DNA of 64,000 bases from assembly GCA_024169445.1 (NCBI GenBank), contig JALKFA010000001.1, positions 1,364,001-1,428,000 of the forward strand. Reading direction: 5' to 3'. The position numbers and the translations under genes were made by a program. The notes beneath the pieces were generated by a model, which ran no database searches, had not been told where the DNA came from, and saw only the letters and a list, made by a program, of their open reading frames with translations. The DNA comes from Buttiauxella agrestis ATCC 33320. GTDB taxonomy: Bacteria; Pseudomonadota; Gammaproteobacteria; Enterobacterales; Enterobacteriaceae. Shown piece by piece: positions 1 to 7,431 of the stretch. Position 1 is the first letter of the stretch. Each line of letters opens with the position of its first letter.

Positions 1-411
1 CGCGTGGTGGTGGCGCGCGTTAAAGCGGTGCTACGGCGTTCTGGCGCACTGGCGGTGGAAACGACGACGACAAAAAGCAGCGGCCTGCATTTCAACGGTT
101 GGCGGCTGGACACCGAACGTTGTCAGTTATTGAATGCTGCCCATGAACAAGTCGACCTCACCCAGGGCGAATACGGCTTACTGCTGGCATTAATGCAAAA
201 TTCTCGCAAAGTGTTATCGCGTGAACGACTGCTGGAGTTGACCCACAGCGAAAGCCTGGAGGTCTTCGACAGAACGATTGATGTGCTGATTATGCGCCTG
301 CGGCGAAAAATAGAATTAAACCCGCATCAGCCCGCTTTAATCCGCACCATTCGCGGTATTGGCTATGTATTTTCGGCTGATGTTATTCAGGCGGAGAATA
401 ATGCGGCTTGA
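1..411 (+). CDS. OmpR/PhoB-family response regulator, C-terminal part (5' truncated by window edge)
   Basis: The frame is open from the first base, so this is the 3' end of a gene that starts outside the window. The visible 136 residues are the end of a receiver domain (ARVKAVLRR, the usual exit from the receiver into the linker) followed by a complete winged-helix DNA-binding domain. That domain shows the family hallmarks: LTQGEYGLLLALM, VLSRERLLEL, RTIDVLIMRLRRKIE, and IRTIRGIGYVF at the wing. Such proteins bind promoter DNA when phosphorylated by a partner histidine kinase. The general look is TorR/OmpR-like, but the phosphorylated Asp and the regulator's identity lie outside the window. 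No kinase gene follows directly; the nearest one, at 7432, is separated by an operon on the other strand. Confidence 0.9.
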   Translation, partial: RVVVARVKAVLRRSGALAVETTTTKSSGLHFNGWRLDTERCQLLNAAHEQVDLTQGEYGLLLALMQNSRKVLSRERLLELTHSESLEVFDRTIDVLIMRLRRKIELNPHQPALIRTIRGIGYVFSADVIQAENNAA

Positions 412-465
412 ATTATAAATAATAAATGGGTGCTTAAGACTTTTCCCTGCATTCCTTCACAAGTT

Positions 466-485
466 GGGTGGGGCGAACCCCGCCC
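466..485 (-). terminator. Hairpin at 3' end of hok mRNA
   Basis: GGGTGGGG and CCCCGCCC face each other across the tetraloop CGAA (8 pairs on the plus strand with one G-T; on the minus strand a UUCG loop with one mismatch). It lies 11 bases beyond the hok stop codon. Position and shape fit a stabilising or terminating 3' hairpin of the hok transcript. No strong T-run follows, so termination itself is inferred. Confidence 0.5.
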
Positions 486-496
486 GGATAGCTTTA

Positions 497-646
497 CTAT
501 TCGGAGCAGGCCAGCCTGGCAGCTACCTCCTGTTTATCATTCCTTATTTTCACTTCGCATAAATTACGGCGTGTTAATAAGGTAATTGCTATTAATGTTA
601 AGCAAACAATTAATAAACATATGACAACAGTCTTTGTAGGCTTCAT
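497..646 (-). CDS. hok: Hok-family membrane toxin of a type I toxin-antitoxin system
   Basis: This is a 49-residue protein. Reading from ATG at 646, it starts MKPTKTVVICLLIVCLTLIA, continues with TRRNLCEVKIRND and ends EVAARLACSE. This is the Hok/Gef pattern: a short basic N-terminus, one membrane helix (about residues 6-25), the conserved TR..LCE motif, and the EVAA block near the C-terminus. Hok proteins insert in the inner membrane and depolarise it when translated. A ribosome site AAGGAG lies 9 bases before the ATG. The upstream leader carries the other parts of such a locus (see the leader and Sok entries). I cannot say which chromosomal hok (A to E) it matches, or whether it is still toxic. 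A mok-like overlapping frame runs through the leader, but I see no ATG for it. Confidence 0.9.
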   Translation of the reverse strand: MKPTKTVVICLLIVCLTLIAITLLTRRNLCEVKIRNDKQEVAARLACSE

Positions 647-815
647 GCCTTTTTACTCCTTGCCTTGCGGCGAGTAAGAGGCTAACCTCAACTTGTTGGG
701 AGTTGAGGATCAGCCTCGGGTTAACGTTAAAGTTGCCCGGGGCTTTCTTATTCTTAAAGTTTAAGAATATCCCTCACTTATGCTCAGGACAGAAAGCCCT
801 AAGCACCCGCCGCAT
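647..815 (-). promoter_or_regulatory. hok mRNA leader with 5' tac-like element
   Basis: Read on the minus strand, the leader begins near 811-815 with a GGGTGCTTAGGGCTTTCTG block. It resembles the 5' end of the R1 hok message, which is known to pair with the 3' end and hold the RNA inactive. Further down come the CCCGAGGCTGATCC and TTAGCCTCTTAC segments, then the hok ribosome site. A TAAACT hexamer just upstream of 815 could be the -10 box. Exact ends are inferred from similarity to known hok loci. Confidence 0.6.
695..750 (+). ncRNA. sok: Sok-type antisense RNA
   Basis: On the strand opposite the hok leader, GCCTCGGG (713-720) and CCCGGGGC (736-743) form an 8-bp stem, followed directly by TTTCTTATTCTT. 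This is an intrinsic terminator in the same place and with nearly the same sequence as the end of SokC RNA. The RNA would be about 50-60 nt and would cover the region before the hok ribosome site, blocking translation. The 5' end is not determined; I place it near 695 by analogy. Confidence 0.65.
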
Positions 816-954
816 AGTTTACTGAGTTTTTATTTATTAGATATTAAATTGCTAATGTAATTCATTTATCATGATTACATCGTTCTGGAATATCCCTCGC
901 AAATAATCTTAATCATATTGATGTCGTGATTATTAGCGGATGGCTTAATAAATC

Positions 955-1962
955 TCAACTCCGCTCACTAATAAAACTCTGCAATTCCGTTAATGTTTTT
1001 GCGCCATCGATCGCATTTGCACATAACAAATTCGCGCGAGCGCAGGCGTGAGCTAATTTAAGGCTATCGACCAGCGGCCATTTTTCATGGCAGCCATATA
1101 ATATTCCGGCGCAAAAAGCGTCACCCGCACCAACGCTGCCGACAATTTCCTCTTGAGCCAACATAAACGACGGCACCCATGTGCCTTCGCCTCCACGTTC
1201 TATGCCCCATGCACCTTCCGGGCAATGAATCACTACTCTTTGCTTCACACCCGATTCCAGCAGCAACGTTGCCGCTTGCGCAATATTTTCGACATGCGGT
1301 GCACCGTTAGCATGGCGGATTTCCAGCCCGCTAAACTCACCGGCTTCCAGTTCATTAATCACCAGGTAATCCAGCCAACGCAGGGCAGGGAGCACCATCG
1401 GGCGGTAACGCGGGTCGCCCTGACGCGACACTAAATCCAGCGAGGTTTCATAGCCTTGCAGGGACATCATGGCCAACAATCGGGCGCTGCGTGTGCCGTA
1501 TTCCGCATCTTCCATATCAAGACTATCAAGCAGCAACAAATAGCCAAGGTGGAAGATTTTGAAGGATGTTTCAAGGCGGTCAAAGGCGGGTAAATCAAGC
1601 AAACGATTAGCGCCAGGCGAGTGGAAAAACGTGCGTTGCCCGCTCGGGTCGGTCATTACTTGCGACATCGACGTTGGCGCGAAAGTAGTGCGGTGCACAT
1701 GCTGGCGATTGACATGATACTGATCCAACATGGCCATAATATAGTCGCCGTCATGATCGTCACCGACCAATCCCACAGCTTGCAGCGGTAGCCCGACATG
1801 CATTTTTGCCAGTGTCAGCAACACATTTAACGGCGCGCCGCCAGTTGAGCGTTCACTGTGAACGATTTCTGCCAGCCACCCGCGCTGCGGCCATTGCACA
1901 ATTTGATGTACATGGTCGACCAACATATTTCCGGCGGCGATAATCCCGCTGCGCTCTGTCAT
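955..1962 (-). CDS. PfkB/ribokinase-family sugar kinase
   Basis: A protein of 335 residues, the usual length for the PfkB carbohydrate kinases, which transfer phosphate from ATP to a sugar or sugar phosphate. The N-terminal substrate-site glycines are in STGGAPLNVLLTLAKM (about 39-54). The C-terminal signature GSVGAGDAFCAGIL carries the anion hole and the catalytic base Asp281. It begins 9 bases after the aldolase stop with a good ribosome site (GGAGAGG), and is the last gene of the sugar operon. With an isomerase and a class II aldolase upstream, its likely substrate is the ketose made by the isomerase or that ketose's phosphate. Which sugar and which hydroxyl it acts on cannot be read from the sequence. 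Confidence 0.88.
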   Translation of the reverse strand: MTERSGIIAAGNMLVDHVHQIVQWPQRGWLAEIVHSERSTGGAPLNVLLTLAKMHVGLPLQAVGLVGDDHDGDYIMAMLDQYHVNRQHVHRTTFAPTSMSQVMTDPSGQRTFFHSPGANRLLDLPAFDRLETSFKIFHLGYLLLLDSLDMEDAEYGTRSARLLAMMSLQGYETSLDLVSRQGDPRYRPMVLPALRWLDYLVINELEAGEFSGLEIRHANGAPHVENIAQAATLLLESGVKQRVVIHCPEGAWGIERGGEGTWVPSFMLAQEEIVGSVGAGDAFCAGILYGCHEKWPLVDSLKLAHACARANLLCANAIDGAKTLTELQSFISERS

Positions 1963-1971
1963 AACCTCTCC

Positions 1972-2832
1972 TTACGCCTTTCCTGAACTGCCAAAAATCT
2001 GCATTTGTTGAGCGACGACATCGGTAATCGCCTCTTCAATACCCAGCAATAACTCGGCGAACTCGTCATAAATGGCGTGACGTTGATTCATGCGTTGCTC
2101 GATGGCACCGAGGGCCGCTTGCGACATGCCGGTATAGAAATTTATCTTGTGAATACCGAGGGTTATCGCTTTGCGAAAATCCTCATCGCTGATGCCTGAA
2201 CCGCCATGTAATACCAGCGGCAGGCCGGTTTGTTGGCGAATCGCCGCCAGACGGTCGAAATCGAGTTTTGGCTCGCCTTTATACTTGCCGTGGGCGTTGC
2301 CAATGGCGACCGCCAGCGTGTCGATGCCCGTTCTGTCGACAAAATCACGCGCCACTGTCGGGTCGGTAAATTTGTTGCTGTCGGCCTCGCCATACAGCGC
2401 ACCGCCTTCGTCACCGCCCACTGCGCCCAGTTCGGCTTCGACCGAGACCCCCACCGCGTGGCACATTTTCACCACTTCTCTGGTCTGGCGGACGTTCTCT
2501 TCATATTCAAGTGTAGAACCATCGAACATCACTGAGCTAAAACCGAGGCGTAAAGCGCGCACTACCGCTTCAAAATGCAGGCCATGGTCGAGATTGAGCA
2601 CCAGCGGAATATCGTGGCGAGCTGCTTCGAATTTGACGGCTTCGACCAGTGATTCCAGCGACACATACTTAAAATGCACTTCGGCAATGTTGATGATAAA
2701 CGGCGAGTTTTCTTGTTTTGCAGCGGCAAAAAGGGCGCGCAGAAAATGGCTGTCCAGAACGTTAAAAGCGCCGAGTGCATAGCCGTTTGCGCGGGCATGA
2801 GCCAGGCCATCTGCGAGCGATATCAAAGCCAT
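1972..2832 (-). CDS. Class II ketose-bisphosphate aldolase family protein
   Basis: A 286-residue zinc aldolase of the fructose/tagatose-bisphosphate family (GatY/KbaY/FbaA type). It carries the expected catalytic residues: Asp82-His83 in LNLDHG, Glu134 in VEAELG, His181 in GNAHGKYKG, His209 in LVLHGGSG, and the phosphate-binding INFYTG segment. His83, His181 and His209 are the presumed zinc ligands. These enzymes split a ketose 1-phosphate or 1,6-bisphosphate into dihydroxyacetone phosphate and an aldehyde. The gene lies between the isomerase and kinase genes in one transcription unit (38-base and 9-base gaps), which suggests it performs the cleavage step of the imported sugar. Ribosome site GGGGA is 7-8 bases before the ATG. 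The natural substrate is unknown. Confidence 0.88.
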   Translation of the reverse strand: MALISLADGLAHARANGYALGAFNVLDSHFLRALFAAAKQENSPFIINIAEVHFKYVSLESLVEAVKFEAARHDIPLVLNLDHGLHFEAVVRALRLGFSSVMFDGSTLEYEENVRQTREVVKMCHAVGVSVEAELGAVGGDEGGALYGEADSNKFTDPTVARDFVDRTGIDTLAVAIGNAHGKYKGEPKLDFDRLAAIRQQTGLPLVLHGGSGISDEDFRKAITLGIHKINFYTGMSQAALGAIEQRMNQRHAIYDEFAELLLGIEEAITDVVAQQMQIFGSSGKA

Positions 2833-2870
2833 AATAGTTTCCCCTGGTGTTGGGACAAAATGGTTGAAAA

Positions 2871-3554
2871 TTAAAGGTATTGGCGATATTCATTGCACAG
2901 CAATTGCTGGATTGGCGCGTCTTCAATGATGGAATTAAAGCGCTCAAGCGGTTTGAGAAAACGGTTGTCGCGGTCGTCATCATTGACCATCGACACTTCG
3001 CCAACCAGCACGTCGCCGTAACCCGCCTCTCCCCAGAAACTGTGGTAAATGCCGGGCACCAGGCAAATGCTCTCACCGGGTGACAGGCGCAACTGGCTGC
3101 CTGCGGCGTGAGTCTGGCGACAGCCATCGATAACCACAGTGACATCGCTGTCTTCGGTCTGCTCGAACTGATCGGAATTCCACAGTTCGACAATCAAATT
3201 ACCGCCGCCGCGATTGATAATGTCCTCGCGTTTGCGCCAGTGAAAATGCATCGGCGTGAGTTGCCCTTCGCGCACATGGATGATTTTTTCGGCGTAGCAT
3301 TTGGCATAGGGTGCGCCATCGGGTGAGCCGTTACGCAGGGTGAAAAGCGTCAGCCCCTGAGCCAAAAAATCGCTGCCGCCAAAAGCGGTCACGTCCCATC
3401 CCAGTTTGAGATTGAACACCTCTTGCCAGATTTGTTTATCCGTCTGCTGCCATTTAGCCAGGTTATACGAGGCGAACGGCGGCAAATGAACATCGTGCTG
3501 CATAAAGAAATGGCGTGTTTGCGCGAGGATCTGGTTTATTTCGGAGCGTTTCAT
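2871..3554 (-). CDS. D-lyxose isomerase family sugar isomerase
   Basis: The ATG at 3554 has AGGAGAC just before it and gives 227 residues, the length of the E. coli O157 D-lyxose/D-mannose isomerase. A start 18 bases upstream is also open but lacks a ribosome site. The cupin metal site is clear: His103 and His105 in PMHFHWRKRED, Glu110, and His171 in PGIYHSFWGE. These residues bind manganese in that family. The enzyme interconverts D-lyxose and D-xylulose and, more slowly, D-mannose and D-fructose. It follows the periplasmic binding protein gene and precedes the aldolase and kinase genes, so it probably makes the first ketose of the pathway. Which sugar is physiological is inference. Confidence 0.85.
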   Translation of the reverse strand: MKRSEINQILAQTRHFFMQHDVHLPPFASYNLAKWQQTDKQIWQEVFNLKLGWDVTAFGGSDFLAQGLTLFTLRNGSPDGAPYAKCYAEKIIHVREGQLTPMHFHWRKREDIINRGGGNLIVELWNSDQFEQTEDSDVTVVIDGCRQTHAAGSQLRLSPGESICLVPGIYHSFWGEAGYGDVLVGEVSMVNDDDRDNRFLKPLERFNSIIEDAPIQQLLCNEYRQYL

Positions 3555-3572
3555 TTTGTCTCCTTTCAACAA

Positions 3573-3653
3573 CCCTCACCCTGGCCCTCTCCCTGAGGGA
3601 GAGGGAACAGGTCGGTTTTCCCCCTCTCCTTTGGGAGAGGGTTGGGGTGAGGG
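3573..3653. repeat. 80-bp inverted repeat, copy 1 of 3
   Basis: The element starts CCCTCACCCTGG and ends GGTTGGGGTGAGGG, so its ends are inverted copies. Inside are two stems, CCCTCTCCCTGAGGGAGAGGG and a CCCTCTCC...GGGAGAGGG pair. The same element recurs at 7316-7396 and 41620-41699. It lies between the binding-protein and isomerase genes of one operon. Confidence 0.9.
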
Positions 3654-3659
3654 GAAAAG

Positions 3660-4592
3660 TTATTTCACCGTCCAACCCTTATACGTCCCGATATTATTTT
3701 TATCGATCATGGTTACTGGAATCAGCACCGGCTCTTTCGGCGCAGGCTTGCCTTGCAGAATGTCGTAACCAATCTCAACCGCTTTGGCAGCCATCACTTG
3801 CGGGTCTTGCGCAGGTGTGGCGACAAACAGCGTATTTCCGCCGCGTTTCAGGGCTTCTTCCGCATCCGGGCTGCCATCCACACCAACGATGAAGAACTCG
3901 TTACGTTGGGCTTGTTTCGCTGCCAGATCGGCACCGATCGCTGTCGGATCGTTGATCGCAAACACGCCGTCGATCTTCGGATTTGCCGCCAGCAAAGAAG
4001 TCATCACTTCAAGTCCACCTTCGCGGCTGCCTTTGGCGTTCTGATTAGAAGAAAGGATCTTGATATCAGGATGCTTTTTAAACTCGGTTTCGCAGCCTTC
4101 TACACGGTTCTGCACGGCGGAAACCGGCGGCCCGTTGATGATCACCACGTTGCCTTTGTTTTTCAGGCGATCCGCAATGTACTTACAGGCGATTTCACCC
4201 GCCTGAGTGTTGTTCGAGGTGATCGTCGCATCCGCCCCTTCCGCTGCCACGTCCACCGCAACCACCACGATCCCCGCGTCTTTCGCACGTTTCACCGCCG
4301 GGCCGATCCCTTTGGAATCCGCCGCGTTCAAAATGATCATGTCGACTTTGGCGGCGATAAAATTATCAATTTGAGAAACCTGTTGGCCGAGATCGTAACC
4401 GCTGGAAACCAGCGTCACTTTCACGTTATCTCCCGCAAGCTTACGGGCTTCCAGTTCGGCACCTTTGGTTATCTGCACGAAGAACGGGTTGGCGAGGTCA
4501 CCCACCGTCACCCCGATGGATTTCAGCTCTTTTGCCTGAACAAACGGTACGGCGGCAATCATGAGTGCTGCAGCTAGTATCTTCAAACGCAT
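3660..4592 (-). CDS. Periplasmic sugar-binding protein of an RbsB-type ABC importer
   Basis: From the ATG at 4592 (AGGAG 8 bases upstream) the protein has 310 residues. It opens with a Sec signal peptide MRLKILAAALMIAAVPFVQA, cleaved before KELKS. The mature part is a type I periplasmic binding protein: GVTVGDLANPFFVQ, ILNAADSKGIGPAVKRAKDAG, VFAINDPTAIGADLAA and IVGVDGSPDAEEAL match the ribose/galactose-binding family. It captures the sugar and delivers it to the permease. A longer reading frame exists upstream, but that part is BIME sequence. It is separated from the permease gene by a BIME, which may lower or stabilise expression of this gene relative to its neighbours. The sugar bound cannot be told. 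Confidence 0.92.
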   Translation of the reverse strand: MRLKILAAALMIAAVPFVQAKELKSIGVTVGDLANPFFVQITKGAELEARKLAGDNVKVTLVSSGYDLGQQVSQIDNFIAAKVDMIILNAADSKGIGPAVKRAKDAGIVVVAVDVAAEGADATITSNNTQAGEIACKYIADRLKNKGNVVIINGPPVSAVQNRVEGCETEFKKHPDIKILSSNQNAKGSREGGLEVMTSLLAANPKIDGVFAINDPTAIGADLAAKQAQRNEFFIVGVDGSPDAEEALKRGGNTLFVATPAQDPQVMAAKAVEIGYDILQGKPAPKEPVLIPVTMIDKNNIGTYKGWTVK

Positions 4593-4614
4593 GGTGAATC
4601 TCCTGTCTGGTTTT

Positions 4615-4699
4615 GTCGGATGACGCTCACGCTTATCCGACCTACGAAAGAGCATGGTTATCGGTTTGGTAGGGTGGATAAGCGATAGCGTCATCCACC
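4615..4699. repeat. BIME: inverted pair of REP palindromes
   Basis: Unit 1 (4615-4645) reads GTCGGATGACGCTC...CCGACCTAC. Unit 2 (4669-4699) reads GTAGGGTGGATAAGCG...CATCCACC in opposite orientation. It sits between the permease and binding-protein genes of the sugar operon. It belongs to the same family as the repeats flanking the RAYT gene at 31845. Confidence 0.9.
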
Positions 4700-4706
4700 G
4701 TTTACG

Positions 4707-5702
4707 TTATGCACTTTGATGGTGGCGGGTACGGTATTTGTCGATCAGCACCGCAATGATGATCACCGCACCCTTGATCACCAGTTGCCAGAAATACGAG
4801 ACGCCCATTAGCGTCATACCATTGTTGAGCGTGGCAATAATCAGCGCGCCGACCAGCGTGCCGGTAATGGTGCCAATCCCGCCGACGAAGCTAGTGCCGC
4901 CGAGGATCACCGCAGCGATAGCATCCAGCTCATAACCGGTGCCAAGATTGCCGTTGGCGCTATACAACCGCGAGGCGCTCATCACCCCGCCCAGCCCGGA
5001 AAGCAGCCCGCTCATGCCATACACGAACAGCAACACCATCCAGACTTTAATGCCCGTCAGACGGGCGGCCTGCATGTTGCCGCCGACCGCGTAAATATGA
5101 ACGCCGAGCGTGGTGCGCCGCAGAATGAACCAACAGACGACAATCACCGCCAGCGCAATCACCACCAGCCACGGAATCGGCCCGAGATACGCATTGCCAA
5201 TCCATTCAAAATTGATATTCGAGTTAATCACCGTGGTGCCGTCAGCCAGCAAATAGGCCGCACCGCGTAATGCCGTATAGGTGCCGAGGGTGACAATAAA
5301 CGGCGGTAATCCAGCCCAGGCCACCAGCATGCCGTTAAACAACCCAAGCCCGGTGCCCATCATCAGCGCGGCAGGAATCGACAGTGATTCCCAACCCGGC
5401 ATGAGTGAAACCACCATCGCCGTCACCGCCGTGGTACCCAAAATAGAGCCAACGGAAAGGTCGATACCACCGGTCAAAATAATGAACGTCATCCCCGCCG
5501 CGAGAACGATATTGATCGACGACTGGCGGGCGATATTCAGCAGGTTAGATTCGGTAAAAAAGTTGGGCGTGATAAACCCAAAAATGGCGACGATCAGGAT
5601 CAATATTGGCAAAATGCCGACGGTTTGCATCAAGTCGCCGAACAGCGCTTTTTTCAGCGAGGCAGATTTGGCGACTTGTTGTGGTGTGGTTGGGCTAGCC
5701 AT
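4707..5702 (-). CDS. RbsC-type sugar ABC transporter permease
   Basis: A protein of 331 residues starting [20 protein letters not shown] at 5702. This start lies 8 bases inside the end of the ATPase gene and is preceded by GGGGA. A start further upstream is open but would overlap the ATPase gene much more. The protein is mostly membrane helices, with the family blocks [34 protein letters not shown] and [20 protein letters not shown]. It would dimerise in the inner membrane and form the sugar channel. The overlap with the ATPase gene suggests translational coupling. Confidence 0.92.
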   Translation of the reverse strand: MASPTTPQQVAKSASLKKALFGDLMQTVGILPILILIVAIFGFITPNFFTESNLLNIARQSSINIVLAAGMTFIILTGGIDLSVGSILGTTAVTAMVVSLMPGWESLSIPAALMMGTGLGLFNGMLVAWAGLPPFIVTLGTYTALRGAAYLLADGTTVINSNINFEWIGNAYLGPIPWLVVIALAVIVVCWFILRRTTLGVHIYAVGGNMQAARLTGIKVWMVLLFVYGMSGLLSGLGGVMSASRLYSANGNLGTGYELDAIAAVILGGTSFVGGIGTITGTLVGALIIATLNNGMTLMGVSYFWQLVIKGAVIIIAVLIDKYRTRHHQSA

Positions 5703-7218
5703 GGTGAATCCCCTTTTTATGGGCATCTTCAACGCCCGTTGCCAGCGTCATAATATTCTCTTGAGTGATCTCGGCGGGGTGCAATTCGCCCGCGATACTG
5801 CCTTCGCGCATCACATAAACCCGGTCACTCATGCCGACGATTTCCGGCAACTCACTGGAGATCATCAGGATCGCCACGCCTTGTTTCGCCATCTGGCTCA
5901 TGATCCGGTAGATCTCGCTTTTCGCCCCGACATCCACGCCGCGCGTCGGTTCATCGAGGATCAAAATACGCGGGCCGATCGCCACCCAGCGCGAGATCAG
6001 CAGTTTTTGCTGATTACCGCCGGATAACCCGCCAGCCCGCACTTGCGCGTGCGGCACTCGGATATTCAGCAGGCTGATAGCATCGTCAGAAATGGTCTGG
6101 GCTTTTTTGCGATCCAGCCAGCCGTAGTGTGCGTCGCGTTCCAGCGTCGCCATGGTGATGTTGTCTTGTGCGGCGAGTTCGAGGAACAAACCCTGCTCTT
6201 TGCGGTTCTCGGTCAGGAAACCGATCCCGTAGTGAATAGCTTCACGCGGTGAATGAATCTTCACCGGCTTGCCATCAATTTCGATGTTGCCGCCGGTCGA
6301 TTTGCGCACGCCAAAAATCAGCTGTGCCAGCTCGGAACGTCCGGCACCCACCAGCCCCGCCAGCCCGACGATTTCACCGGATTTCACTTGCAGACTGACC
6401 GGCTGCACTTTTGCGCCATCCGTCAGGTGGTGAACGTTCAGGCGCACATTCCCCTGCGGAATATCGCGTTCTTTATTGAACAGATCGCTTAGCGGGCGGC
6501 CGACCATCATGCGCACCAGTTCGTTAGCGTTGAGGTTTTCACGCGTCAGACTGCCGACGTATTGCCCGTCGCGCAGCACGCTGACGCGGTCAGACAGCTC
6601 GTACACTTCCGCCATGCGGTGGCTGATATAGATAATCGCCATCCCTTCATCGCGCAGCCGCATAATCAGCTCGAACAGGCGGTGCGTTTCACGGGACGAC
6701 AGTGCGGCGGTGGGTTCATCCATCACTAAAATGCGGCTGTTACGGTGCAGTGCGCGGGCGATTTCCACCTGCTGCTGCTCGGCAATTGTCAGGCGCGAGA
6801 CTAAATCGCTGGCCTTAAACTGTGCGCCGAGGCGGTCGATAACCGTCTGCGCCTGCATCAGCATCTCTTTGCGCTTCACTAAACCGGCGCGTGAAAGCTC
6901 GCTGCCGAGGAAAATATTTTCTGCCACGGTGAGGTTAGGGGCGAGCTGCATTTCCTGGTAAATCAGCGTGATGCCGGCGTTTAACGCATCTTTTGGCCCC
7001 TTGATGCTGTACGGTTCGCCGTTAATTAAAATCTCGCCGCTGGTGGCGGTATACGCCCCGGCAAGGATTTTCATCAGCGTGCTTTTACCGGCGCCGTTTT
7101 CCCCCATTAAGGCGTGTATTTCGCCGGGGAACACCGTTAAATCGACCCCTTTCAACGCAAAAAATTTGCCGAATGACTTGGCGATATTGCGCATCTCCAG
7201 AATGGGAACGTGACTCAT
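5695..7218 (-). CDS. RbsA-type sugar ABC transporter ATPase
   Basis: A 507-residue protein with two fused ATP-binding domains, as in RbsA, MglA and XylG. Domain 1 has Walker A GENGAGKS (39-46) and Walker B/D-loop [14 protein letters not shown]. Domain 2 has the degenerate Walker [11 protein letters not shown] typical of this subfamily, the signature [14 protein letters not shown] and [14 protein letters not shown]. It powers import of the sugar caught by the binding protein. It is the first gene of the minus-strand sugar operon; the start at 7218 has AGGAG 7-8 bases upstream. The promoter must lie in the 213 bases shared with the divergent histidine kinase gene. Confidence 0.95.
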   Translation of the reverse strand: MSHVPILEMRNIAKSFGKFFALKGVDLTVFPGEIHALMGENGAGKSTLMKILAGAYTATSGEILINGEPYSIKGPKDALNAGITLIYQEMQLAPNLTVAENIFLGSELSRAGLVKRKEMLMQAQTVIDRLGAQFKASDLVSRLTIAEQQQVEIARALHRNSRILVMDEPTAALSSRETHRLFELIMRLRDEGMAIIYISHRMAEVYELSDRVSVLRDGQYVGSLTRENLNANELVRMMVGRPLSDLFNKERDIPQGNVRLNVHHLTDGAKVQPVSLQVKSGEIVGLAGLVGAGRSELAQLIFGVRKSTGGNIEIDGKPVKIHSPREAIHYGIGFLTENRKEQGLFLELAAQDNITMATLERDAHYGWLDRKKAQTISDDAISLLNIRVPHAQVRAGGLSGGNQQKLLISRWVAIGPRILILDEPTRGVDVGAKSEIYRIMSQMAKQGVAILMISSELPEIVGMSDRVYVMREGSIAGELHPAEITQENIMTLATGVEDAHKKGIHHG

Positions 7219-7315
7219 GTCGCAGCTCCTGCAGGTAAGGTTTCGATTGCTGCCAGTTGAACACGTCTAAGTAAATGCAAAATGTCAGAAGTCGTTCATA
7301 TTTGTCATATATCCA

Positions 7316-7396
7316 CCCTCACCCCAGCCCTCTCCCTGAGGGAGAGGGGGCCAATCAGTTTTCTCCCTCTCCTGGGGGAGAGGGTTGGGGTGAGGG
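7316..7396. repeat. 80-bp inverted repeat, copy 2 of 3
   Basis: CCCTCACCCCAGCCCTCTCC at one end and the inverted AGGGTTGGGGTGAGGG at the other, with a central CCCTGAGGGAGAGGG stem. It lies in the divergent intergenic region between the sugar operon and the histidine kinase gene, so it is probably within the kinase gene's 5' leader. Confidence 0.9.
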
Positions 7397-7431
7397 CAAA
7401 CCACACTGAAAATCATCACCGGAGCCAAACC

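Noticed and set aside
3753-4577. 274-codon open frame opposite the sugar-binding protein gene
   Set aside because: It is rich in Arg, His and Phe, lacks any domain, and is fully antisense to a clear RbsB-type gene.
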